From G963668605 sp963668605 (GTDB taxonomy: Bacteria > Acidobacteriota > Terriglobia > Bryobacterales > Bryobacteraceae), in contig OY764903.1 in NCBI GenBank assembly GCA_963668605.1, positions 4,154,001-4,218,000 on the forward strand: 64,000 bases of DNA, given 5' to 3'. Position 1 is the stretch's first letter, and each line of letters opens with the position of its first letter. The notes under the pieces are model-generated. The model saw only the letters and a program-made list of their open reading frames with translations. It did no database searches and was not told the DNA's origin. Of the stretch, positions 46,001 through 54,400 are shown in pieces. The position numbers and the translations under genes were made by a program.

Positions 46001-46117
46001 AGTACGCACACCAGTGGCGTTGGAGGCCGGGAAAGTATCTATCAGATACGGGGGCAATGTCTGACCGCACGAGATCCGGAGACCGGCGCAGAGAATTAAC
46101 GGGAGCAGGAGGCGCAT
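40031..46117 (-). CDS. Giant bacterial Ig-like (Big_5/SbsA-type) repeat protein 1
   Basis: About 2028 residues from ATG 46117, which is followed by a signal peptide (MRLLLPLILCAGLRISCGQ); the frame is open 29 codons further upstream. About 17-19 modules of the same type as in its partner, for example HLLSVDPPSGTSGLGLGGPFKFQFDK, AVSAVSPPADSDAVPLSSTIQLRFNE and RVLAVSPPDGATAMPLNARIMAAFDKP. Modules close with DLAGNAMPD, DMSGNRIES or DSSGNRLSE. It is likely exported as a fibrous surface or periplasmic protein, or assembled with its partner. No enzyme domain or anchor signal is visible. Its TGA overlaps the ATG of the next giant gene. Confidence 0.88.
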   Translation of the reverse strand: MRLLLPLILCAGLRISCGQTLPPYLIDTFPASNATGVRTNVNIILRARVSLPIPPLASGGMYTLKTQTGAPLTFTPLPNCGCFATVLIPSAPLSPNTLYSFTVNPSSEIGSSYSFSFTTGSSADRTPPHLLSVDPPSGTSGLGLGGPFKFQFDKRLTRTLQANDSVTASTTNGDPGYPSLTLSDDGTTLIVRVNPSRSFPAGYDITVDPTKFADMFGNVGQGAPMTAHYSTFVTNDASGPHLKSSLPADGDTGVATNVLPRLIFRKGINDSTASKGIELRGGGSAVTATYSSIGNYTFPNYAGGVVITPSKPLEPNQTYTLAINSGLRDTNGFPVQEPQTIHFTTGSGPDVVAPAVLGYSPANDAPPNAVVTIRTNKPIAPIVLDRLATIGLIDYKSGESPTPVSATLSNDGMLLTLTPQTVLPAKTFTVPTGEIVDASGAPFYPSPGNYWQLRVSGDEDHTPPAVSAVSPPADSDAVPLSSTIQLRFNEVCANCLFPGAITVAVDGSAKPVRVTGDGFSFTVNAGSLSPSTTYTVSTSGIVDLAGNAMPDYSFRFATAAGADPAPQLKLLDSSLASGDTGVSPSGPFVLNYDSALNPVSAATAVLILGPSGVTYPVRANASGARLTITPLQPLPASTSFFLNCTVSSLFGRALSTQIQFSTGASDDTTRPEVTRISPGEDAVISQLPVSFVLTFSEPVNPSTITADSISVYSANRRIDAKPVRAEDGRSVSFTVAEVTGVSFSVIASSAIQDNAGNPLVPFTASYRVEPAPINKLVHEMRPAFYSTGIPENTPITWFLERPIDLAMVQDNVLVLVDKSPFPGSFDLSGGGRILRFSPATPFPAGARVSFYERTLLLDSLHEFSEFYFTVATDPAPSLTMVRTTMNGSAALDTVFEFEFTQDPPLGQNIATLTLDRLPVEFTESIPRPRVLRLTTKKPRQPGTYSVVLSSKITAPSRYLSCTLRPTSVGGSATIISAGPVGGATGVPLNASVRAMFGAQVNPLSVTPQTAVLSVGGRILNVQRTFPDDRGVILSPLEALPVNTLVDVRMAGLEDLAGRPFPAANWSFTTGVDPDLEGPSILSSSLPYTEYGNFEIGSHDAIQLIFSEPVAPGITVEILSQTIQGFQDNVSVLSQDLRTLTIMLVGAWAKGQQYSLRLQKFTDISGNYGTGSPPRGFQVAFDATPMPPRVLAVSPPDGATAMPLNARIMAAFDKPISVPPDAVRLTDSDGNAVPLARVYASEANQVIFAPVRVLRPNSAYSFSISGASDMSGNRIESAATASFVTGDAPDYVRPSGSVLLVSPFPTNLPLQIRFNEPISPVSVNPQQIQLLAGNAPQPAELLLSGDRMSITLKPRQQLVPGHSYTLKLSDLCDFAGNTWGFGGSSQSTFIAGDSPDTTPPTITIFPPDGTAGFPISNSLTGNVYIRVVFSKSVDTLTSPPRLRVFKDGNPVSGTTTVSSNGITFRPSPAFEYNSTYRVEVSDVVDYMGNAAAPASSTFTTNQSVSDDRAPFRVSSIQPADGSVGIPGDAPVVVSFSKLFDTGYSAQVRTLTGPPMLGSWSPNGSVLTFTPSDPWPSAVTIVVTVSRQSNGNLFRDLSGSILDRDYTVRFTTAVREDSTPPTLISITPAPGTPLSPISTTFTLVFSEPVVIGPQGLQAFNGSQVASLTSYAAQSTRTIRASVNLVEADSVLTLLGTASIHDDAGNSLAPFSVQYPTLKTDESGYPKVLSISPQNYATAVPPNTPIKIQFNKAMNPESLQASVRVTQDGEEIAGQLQALDSNHAVQFTPSSPYRAGTRIDTFVLNTALDSSGNRLSERYQSYFTVAGTTGTISYVQRMSVSLVGFADTVDPGAALDLAFDRELDVSTAAEQNLWLRAGNTRIAGAVVLRNSRTLRFQPSEPLRAGEQYVLTAGPDLRSVEGLSNEPREFRFRVDPAAVDVRVESIEYLLDRAPFAVRVRFTGPVNATSADSLKLLAPDGSVVGASASFSTDGREWLLVLPKPQPVRVVIDGVEDKRGRRLPRESREPVLAR

Positions 46118-46403
46118 GAGCAAAGTATGATGATACAGGAGTCTATCGTCGCTGACTTTCAGCACCGCGGGTTTGAGATTATCTGCGTTACTGAGCCTGA
46201 TCACTGCTCAAACGAACCCACTCGCGTATTGTTCCGTCAGAGGATAGGTGCATTCTTCCCGTACGAGAAAAGCATGACCGTCTTGCTCGCAATCGGCACG
46301 GTTGGGCAGTAGCGTTGTTCGCCGACTTACTTGAAACGCGCACCCATCGGGGATTACGGAAACCGACGTCGTGTTCGGACTGCCGCGATATGGCCGGAAC
46401 GTG

Positions 46404-47366
46404 CTACTTCGCGAGAAACTCTTCCACGCTCTTGATGAACAGCTGCGGCTGATCGACAAAGGTCATATGCCCGCTTTCCGGGAGCACGATGAGCTTCGAG
46501 TTCGGGATTAAGCGATGCATCTCCTCTGAGAGCGAGGGGGCACATTCGTCGTGGTCGCCGACGGTTACGAGTGTGGGCACTTTGATGGACGGCAGCCGCG
46601 AGGCGTACTCCACTGACTTCAAGTTGCCGTCGATGACGAACTCGCCGTGCGAGCCCCACATTTCGCGGTAGAGGTCCCATGACATGATGCCGTTCGCGAT
46701 GGGGTCGTAATTCGGGTCGGGGCGGCGCTGGTACAGATACGGAAAATAGCCCTCGCCCCAGGCTGCGGTCATGTAGTCGCTTGTATAGCGGCCACGCTCG
46801 AAGATCCTTCCCTTGCCATACAGGTCGACCTTCTCCATCGATTCGATGCGCTTGCGTAACTCCGGCTCCATATCCGCCACGATGCGGCGGAAGACAGCAT
46901 TCATTTTCTCCGTGCTGTGGAACGTGCTGCACAGAACGAGGTGCGTGAGGTTGGCGCCGTATTTCAGCGCGTATGCCTGCGCGAGCACACCTCCGTATGA
47001 GTGGCCGAGGAGGCGAATCTTGCCGAGTTTGAGCGCCTGGCGCACGGCCTCGGTGTCTTCGACCATGTTTTCAACCGTGTACCCATGCGGATCCTCAAGC
47101 TTCTCCGATCTCCCGGAGCCGCGCTCGTCGATGAAGACGAGCCGGTGGTGGCGGGCGAGAGGCAGCACGTGGGGGAGGAAGTAATCGTGGGAAGCGCCCG
47201 GGCCGCCATGCAGGATGAGCAGAGGTGGACCCTGCCCGAGCATCTTGTAGTAGATCAGGACACCTTTAGCGTCGACGAAGCCTTCCTGGACCGGGTAGAC
47301 GGCGGGCGATTGCGCGAAGAGGCTCGCAGCGGTGAATAAGACCAACGGCAGCAATCGTTTGTGCAT
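46404..47366 (-). CDS. Exported alpha/beta hydrolase, proline iminopeptidase-like
   Basis: 320 residues from ATG 47366, which has a GGAGGAG site 8 bp upstream and is followed by a signal peptide (MHKRLLPLVLFTAASLFAQ). Signatures of the S33 family are present: oxyanion region LLILHGGPGASHDYF, FIDERGSGRSEKL, nucleophile elbow RLLGHSYGGVLAQAYAL, late Asp in VTVGDHDECAP and His in PESGHMTFVDQP. It would release N-terminal proline or hydrolyse a related small amide or ester outside the cytoplasm. It is transcribed away from the PPTase gene. The 286 bp between it and the Ig-like gene start hold no supported gene. Confidence 0.9.
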   Translation of the reverse strand: MHKRLLPLVLFTAASLFAQSPAVYPVQEGFVDAKGVLIYYKMLGQGPPLLILHGGPGASHDYFLPHVLPLARHHRLVFIDERGSGRSEKLEDPHGYTVENMVEDTEAVRQALKLGKIRLLGHSYGGVLAQAYALKYGANLTHLVLCSTFHSTEKMNAVFRRIVADMEPELRKRIESMEKVDLYGKGRIFERGRYTSDYMTAAWGEGYFPYLYQRRPDPNYDPIANGIMSWDLYREMWGSHGEFVIDGNLKSVEYASRLPSIKVPTLVTVGDHDECAPSLSEEMHRLIPNSKLIVLPESGHMTFVDQPQLFIKSVEEFLAK

Positions 47367-47684
47367 CTTTACTTCTCCTCCATTCCTCAGAATCCGTTCC
47401 TGTCGTTTCCGCAGCCGTATCATGGCTGAGAGGCTCGCGTCGTTGGCTCCGTCAAGAAGGGTACTTCTCACCAAGGTGCGTACGGGCGATGCACGGTGAA
47501 TGGCTCAGCTTCGGCGGCGTTTCTGGTAGAATTCTAGCGCAAATTGACATTGATGGAACTTGTTCGTTTTTGGAAATTCATCACTTTGTCGAGGTTGCAG
47601 AGTCAGCTCGTCGACCTTTCCGGCGATGATATTGTTACCGACCACCGGGATGTCCTCCTGAAGCGCCGGATGTAGAGTTGACAT
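47367..47684. other. Divergent intergenic region upstream of the PPTase gene
   Basis: 318 bp. It contains a perfect TTGACA at 47544-47549 but no good -10 at 17-18 bp, so the promoter is not assigned. A 40-codon plus-strand frame (47553-47675; MELVRFWKFITLSRLQSQLV then DLSGDDIVTDHRDVLLKRRM) ends 9 bp before the PPTase start. It has no clear ribosome site or family, and I list it only as a possibility. Confidence 0.4.
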
Positions 47685-48491
47685 ATGGAGTTTCGGGATA
47701 TGTTGCCGGACCAGCGCGAGATTCATGTGTGGTTCGTGGAACTCGCGGCGAGCGCGGCCTCGGTGGAAACATGCTCTCGCAGTTTGTCCGCCGACGAAAA
47801 AGAGCGCGCCTCCCGGTTTCGCTTCGAGCATCTGAAGGCCGCCTTTACGCTCTCAAGGGGAGTCCTGCGCGCTCTGCTGGGGCGTTACCTTGCCATCGAG
47901 CCTGATCGCATATGCTTCGCGTATGGGCCGCGGGGAAAACCACGAGTTGCGTTTCCGGAGACCTCGCTCGAATTCAACCTGGCCCACTCCGGAAGGTTCG
48001 CAACCTATGCCTTCGCGGTTGGCTGCGAACTTGGCGTGGACATTGAGGAGGTCCGGCCCCTAAGCGACCAGGAAAACATTGTCCGCCGGTTCTTTTCGCG
48101 AGACGAGTGCGAGGAGTGGTTGGATCTCGATTCTTCTCAACGCGACGAAGCCTTCTTTCACTGCTGGACCAGGAAGGAAGCTTACATCAAGGCTTTGGGC
48201 GATGGTCTTTCAATGCCGCTAGACAGCTTCCGTGTGAGCCTCCGTCCAGGAGTGGCCGCAGCGCTGATTCACTCAGACGGAGATCCCGCCGCGGCGGCTA
48301 AGTGGTCGCTGTGCTCCCTGTCACCGGCGGACGGCTATGTGGGCTCGCTTGCCGTGGCAGAGCCTGCTCGCAGCGTGTGTATTCTGCCCCGTTTGACGGC
48401 TGCCTCCGCGCTGGAATTGGTGAACGTCCCGGGCGCCTTCCCACCCGCAGTGAAGGAGTTTGCAGAATCCTTCGAGACGCGGTCCGGGTAA
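47685..48491 (+). CDS. 4'-phosphopantetheinyl transferase, Sfp type
   Basis: 268 residues. It transfers phosphopantetheine from CoA to the carrier-protein serines of NRPS/PKS enzymes. Family motifs are present: FAYGPRGKPRVAF, FNLAHSG (98-103), GVDIEEV (117-123, Mg ligands) and FFHCWTRKEAYIKALGDGL (158-176). The length fits the Sfp/Gsp subgroup. It converges on the NRPS-PKS gene with only 6 bp between the two stop codons, so it is probably the dedicated activator of T983, T2038 and ACP3495. The ribosome site before ATG 47685 is weak. Confidence 0.95.
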   Translation: MEFRDMLPDQREIHVWFVELAASAASVETCSRSLSADEKERASRFRFEHLKAAFTLSRGVLRALLGRYLAIEPDRICFAYGPRGKPRVAFPETSLEFNLAHSGRFATYAFAVGCELGVDIEEVRPLSDQENIVRRFFSRDECEEWLDLDSSQRDEAFFHCWTRKEAYIKALGDGLSMPLDSFRVSLRPGVAAALIHSDGDPAAAAKWSLCSLSPADGYVGSLAVAEPARSVCILPRLTAASALELVNVPGAFPPAVKEFAESFETRSG

Positions 48492-48497
48492 AGGTGG

Positions 48498-51400
48498 CTA
48501 CACACACACCTCTGTGAGCCGCGCATCGGCGGGAGCCAACTCCTCCAGAATGCCATTGAGGATGGCGGCGTTCGTCGATACGTACGGTTCGTCCAGCATT
48601 TGCAGGTGGCGGCCTGAGCCCACCGTCATCTGGAAGTCGGTCGTGAGGTCGGCCCACCCTTCCTGCGTGATGCGGAAGGGACTCTTCAGTTCATGGGATC
48701 CGGCCCGAATCAGACGTATCGGACAGGGAACCTGCCGGTCTTCAATGCGCGAATCCATGTAACGGTCGTACGACTCGACGCGGCGTATCATAGCCTCGCC
48801 ATTGCCGAGCGCGAGATAACGCGGATCGACAGCATTTAGGAACTCTTCTGCATTTTTCCGGTATTCCTGGTCCGTGAAATGAAAATGTTCCAGCCTTCTC
48901 CAGTTGTCGAGAAATACGAGGCCGCGAACGTGGCGTCCACGCGACTCGAGTTCCAGGGCCGTTTCGTAGGCCATGTTGCCGCCGATAGAATAGCCCAGCA
49001 GCATATAGTCGCCGTCGGGTTGAGCGTCCATGAGAATGTCAGCCATGGCGGAAGCAGGTTGGGCTGTCTCGATGAAGTTCACCCCGTACAGAGTCCAGTT
49101 GGAAAGCCGTCGCGCCAGGTCGTAGTAGCGGTAGCTGGAGCCGGAGCCGGGTGCGAAGCAGAACAGAGTCCGGGAGCCCGAGCCGCCCAGGCTGACTAGA
49201 TGCTCGCGACCATCGACTGCCCCGCGCTGGACCATGAACTGCTGCTTGTCGAGGAATGCGGCCTGGGACTCGATGGTGGGATACCGGAGCAGGTCCGGGA
49301 GTGTGGGACGAAAGGTCGTGGTGGCCAGTAGCCGCTCGAGAATGCCGATGTTGGCGATGGAATCGCCGCCGAGCGATTCGAAGTCGGAGAAAATATCCAT
49401 CTCCGTGTGTCCGAGAGCCTCGGCCCAGAGTCCGCCGAGGAGCCGCTCTGTCGCCGTGAAATTGTCCTCGGGCCGGCCCAGGAGGGTAGCCTTACCGGAA
49501 CTGAGTGGCGCAGACCGTTCCGCGGCCGGCATCGTGGCGGCAGCGATTCCCGCAAGCGCCGCTTCGCCGACCACGACATGCGCAAGATCCTTCTGCAACG
49601 CACGGTCGAGGCACAGGAGCGCATCGGCAGTGGTGATGGCACGGAATTCGTCATCGGCAACCTTGCCTGATGCGGCCGCCATGCCAGTCTCCTTCCAGGC
49701 TGTCCAGTTGAGGCATTGTGCTGGAAACCCCAGGCGGCGCAACCGGCACGCCTCGGCATCTTGAAAGGCGCTGGCCGCGGTATAACCTGCCTGACCGGGG
49801 GCGCCGGTGAGCGCGGTGAGCGATCCGACGAGAACGAAGGCATCCAACGGCTCGCTGCCGAAGACCTCACGAAGCACCATGGCGCCATGCACTTTAGGAC
49901 GAAGTACTTCGGTCAGGCGCTGCCACTCGTGGTTGGCCAGAAACACGTCGTTACCGACACCCGCGCAGTGGAATACACCCCGCACGCCTGGGAACTCGCG
50001 TTTGAGGCGCGCCATATCCTCCCGCTTGGCGGCGTCCGCCGCGGCGAGATGCACAACCGAACCCAGGGATTCGATCTCCTTCAGGATCTGGATTCGGGCC
50101 TTCAGCGCTGGATCGTTTCCGGCGGTCTCCAGCCGGTCCCATGTCGAACGCGGCGGGAACATACTGCGATTGACCAGAAGCAGCGTGACTCTCGCCCGGT
50201 TTGCCAGATAGCGGGCGAGTTCGAGTCCGATGCCGCCCGTCCCACCGGTAATCAGGTAAGTCGCCCCGTCGCGTACGTCAAAGGCGCGATCCGGAACGTC
50301 TGCCAGATCCAGCGCCTCGATACGGGGTAGGAACCGTCGGCCGTTGCGCCAGGCGATTACCGGCTCGTCTGAGGCGAAGGCCAACCGGAACTCACGTAGA
50401 ATGCCATCTGCAGGGCAAGTTGAGTCGGCATCGAGGAAGCGGCACTGAAACGCCGCCGTTTCCAGCGCCGGTACCCGGGTAAATCCCGCGGCGGCGGCGT
50501 GCAGCGGATTCAGCGACAACTCCTCCCCAGTAACTTCGTGGGCCAGACGCCCTACTACCAAGAGCTTTGCTCCACCGCGCCGCCGGGCCAGGGCTGTCGA
50601 GAGGGCGAACAGCTCTCCCATCGCGGCCTCGATCTCGCCGTCGAGTGAAGCGCTGTCCGGTTCCCGCAAGCCATGGTAGGCGGGTAGCAGAAGCACGACC
50701 TTCACTTCCGCGCCAGCGTCCTGCGCGGCAAGCCATTTCCTCCACTCCGGCCCGGTTCGGGCGACTGCGGGAGTTCCTACGGCTACGGCCAGGCGCTGAT
50801 CCTCTTCGCAACTGCAGCCTGTCGCGACCAGGAGCACGTCGGCTTCTACGCCAGACGACGCCTCGGTAGCGGCCGCTGTCCATGCGACCTTGTGGAAGAA
50901 GCGATTTAGCCGCTTCGACGCAGGGCGAGCTTTCAACGCGTAGTCATCGGCGGCGACCATGACCCTGCCGGCACGGTCGGCGATGGCGATCTCAAAGCGC
51001 GGGACATCGGCACTGGATTCGAGAGTGCGCACGCGAACGACGGCCTCTTCCGGCAGTCGTCCATGGATGCGTACGCCTGCGAAGCACAGTGGCAGATGTG
51101 CGCCGGGTCCGGCTGCGAAGTTCAGAGCAACATCGAGCAGCGGTGGATAGAGGCCGAATTCTGCCGCATCCCGAAAGTGCTCGGCAGGTACGGCAAGTTC
51201 CGCGGTCCACAGCCCGGCGTTACGCCGCACCGAGCGCAAGCAGTTCCAGCGAGGTCCGGCTTCGACCGTTTCGGACTTGGAGGCACCGTCCGTGATCGCA
51301 ACCTCTTCGGAACACTGCGCGCGCAGGTCCTCAATATCGAGCGCTTCCTGGTGATCGGGGGAGAGCCGCGCCAGCTCGGCGGTCGCGTGCGATTGCCAGC

Positions 51401-54400
51401 CCTGCGACGGGGACAGGCTGTGAATCGCCAGCCGCAGATTTTCCTTCTCACGAGCGACCGAAACCACGACGCGAACGGATTCGCCTTGAGCGACTGCCAG
51501 CGGAGAGAGCAGCGTCAGGCGCGCGATCTCGACCCGATCTGTGTTCCAGAGCCGCCGCGCCACCTGCTGGGCGAGTTCCAGATAGGCCGATACCACCAGC
51601 ACCGAAGTCCCTGCGATGCGATGATCGGCGAGAAGCCAGTGAGAATCCGACCGCCACTCCGATTCGAAGATGAGTGTGTCGGGTGTCTCCGCCTTCAGCG
51701 TGCCCAGCAGCGAGAATCCGGCGTGGCGGACTTCCGGCCAGGAGCGGGAACGCTCGAATGGGTACACCGGCAGGAAGCACCGTTGCGATTTCTCGGGACC
51801 AAACAGCGATTCCCAAGGCAGATGGGCACCGGCAACGTAAAGACGTGCGAGTTCCGCCAGCGATGTGGCGTCGAGCTTGCCGGCCAGGGACCGCGCCGTT
51901 TCGGTAAGCCGTTCAAGCGTTTTCTCGGTCACTTCGTGATCGAGAAGTACCGCTTTGGAGGTGGGCACGGCCTTATGGAAGCCGAAAAAGACACACTGCT
52001 CCGGCCGGTTTTCAGGAACCGAGCTCAGCATTTCGAGTCTGGCGGTAAGTTCCTCGATCGAGTCAAACAGTATGGCTGCTCGCGCCGCGAGGTGCTCTCG
52101 TCCGGTGGCGAGCGTAAATACGACGTCAGAGAGCGGAGTCTCCGGATGCCTTTCGATGAACTGCTTTAGCCGGACTGCCTGTTCACGCAGCAGTTCGCCC
52201 GTGCGCGCGGACAGCGGCAAGACAAAGCGGCGTTCCCCGGAAGCTGCCGGCCGTTCCGGGAGCGACGCTGCCTCGAGCACGATGTGAACATTGGTTCCGC
52301 TCAATCCGAAGGAACTGACGCCACAGAGGAGAGGTGTGTCCTTTCGCTCGAGCGGTAGCGGGTCCGGATTGACAAACAGCGGTGAATCTTCAAACCGGAT
52401 ATTGCGGTTGGGACGCTGGAAATGGATTGCCGGAGCGACGCGCCTGTGCTCCAGGCACAGTACGGCTCGCAGCAGGCCGGCCAGCCCCGCGGCATGATCG
52501 GTGTGGCCGATATTAGCCTTGACCGAACCGAGCGCACAGAACTGAGTGCGCTCGGTGTAACGGCGGAACGCTTTTGTAAGTCCCTCGACCTCAACTGGGT
52601 CACCGAGCCGGGTTCCCGTGCCGTGCGCCTCGATGAAAGCGAGCGAGTCCGGGTGAATCCCGGCGTCCCTCCATGCTTGATCGATCACCTCTGCCTGTGC
52701 TTCAGCGTTGGGAGCTGTAATGCCGCTGGACGCACCATCCTGGTTCATGGCGGCGCCGCGCAGGATCGCGTGGATTGGATCGCCATCCGCCAACGCGCGA
52801 TCGAGCGGTTTCAGCAACATCGCAATACTGGCTTCGCCACCGCCCGTGCCGGCAGCATCATCGTCGAAGGAATGCGTGCGGCAATCCGGTGATTCAATCT
52901 CGGTTCGGCCGGCGCGGCGGAAGGGCAGCATGTGCAGCTTGATCGCGCCGGCGAGAGCCATATCGCAACGGCCGCTGCGTAGAGCGTCCACGGCCAGACA
53001 CAGAGCGGACAGCGCCGACGAACAAGCGGTATCGACTAGTAGCGCGGGCCCTTTCAGGTCAAGCAGGTACGAGATGCGGCTGGCGGCCATGGACGGCGTC
53101 AGCGACTCCAGCATCTGGTTAGCATCCGCGATACCGGCAGCTTCGAGCACGCGGTTGAAATCGGCGCTGCCCATGCTCTCACCGAGAAACACTCCCGTTT
53201 GCGTCCCTTTGAGACGCGCTCCACTGTAGCCCGCATCCTCAATGGCGTGCCAGGCTGTCTCCAGGAATATCTTTTCCCGCGGATCGAGCAGCGCCGCTTT
53301 CTGCGGCGCGATGCGGAAGTGCGCGTAGTCGAACTTGTCGATCTCGTCCAGATACGCCAGTTCCGTCTGATGCAATTCCGCGGGACCGAGACCAAGAGCG
53401 GCGGCAACCCGTAGCGCTTCTTTGCGGCGTAGTTCCGGCATTGGACGAACGAAATCGTGTCCGGCATCGAGATCTTCCCAGAGCGAATCCAGACTCTGTC
53501 TCCCACCGATGCGAACACCGATTCCGATGATTGCAACTCCGCGATCCTGGCGGCCCGCGTCGCTGGAGCGAAGCTCGCCCAACGCATGTACTTCCGCGAC
53601 AGGAGCCGTGGTGCGTTGCCGGATCAAACGCGCCTGTTCCCGCACGGTGGACGCCGAGAACAGCTCGATCAACTTGATCTTACCTGGATACCGGTTTTCG
53701 ATCCGCGAGTGGAGCCCCGCCAAAAGCAGCGAACTGCCTCCCGCGTCGAAGAAGCCTACGTCCAAGCCGGGATTCTCAACGCCGAGCACGCGCTGCCAGA
53801 TGGCGTGGACCCCGGCTTCCAGTCTGTCTTCCGGCAGATCCCGTTGTGCCGCGATTACCGGCACAGCCCATGGATCGGGGAGCGCATCCTTGTCGATCTT
53901 GCCGTTGGCGCGCAGCGAGAGTTCCGGCACAGCGACGATCCGCGCCGGCACCATGTAGCTGGGAAGAAAACGGCGCAGATGAGCGCGCAACGAGTCCGCG
54001 TCCGGAACCGGTTCGACGGCTGTGTACCAGGCCACCAGTTCGGTGCTTCCGGCGGGACTGGGGCGTCCAGCGGCCACCGCGCCCGTGACCTGGGGATGTT
54101 CGAGCAGGTGGTGCTCGACTTCACCCGGTTCGATGCGGTATCCGCGCACCTTCAACTGACCGTCCTCGCGGCCGAGGAACTCCACCTGTCCATCCGCAGT
54201 CCAACGGCCGAGATCGCCGGTGCGGTAGAGGCTCTCGCCGGGATGGAACGGGTCGTCCATGAACCTCGTGGCGTTCAGCTCTGGACGATTCAGATAGCCG
54301 CGACCGACCGGCGTGCCACCCAGGTAGATCTCGCCGGGGATGCCGATGGGAACGGGACGCAGTCCGGGCGAGAGCACGTAAGCCCTCGTGTTTGCGAGCG

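Noticed and set aside
34377..46117. The Ig-like repeat tract as a DNA-level tandem repeat or CRISPR-like array
   Set aside because: Modules are similar only at protein level, with no regular identical DNA unit; no CRISPR repeats or cas genes were seen anywhere in the window.
47505..47831. 108-codon minus-strand frame across the PPTase start
   Set aside because: It overlaps the conserved N-terminus of the PPTase on the other strand and lacks motifs and a ribosome site.
48498..48560. A separate stand-alone thioesterase gene at the end of the synthase
   Set aside because: The TE sequence is in frame and continuous with the ACP, so it is a domain of the megasynthase.
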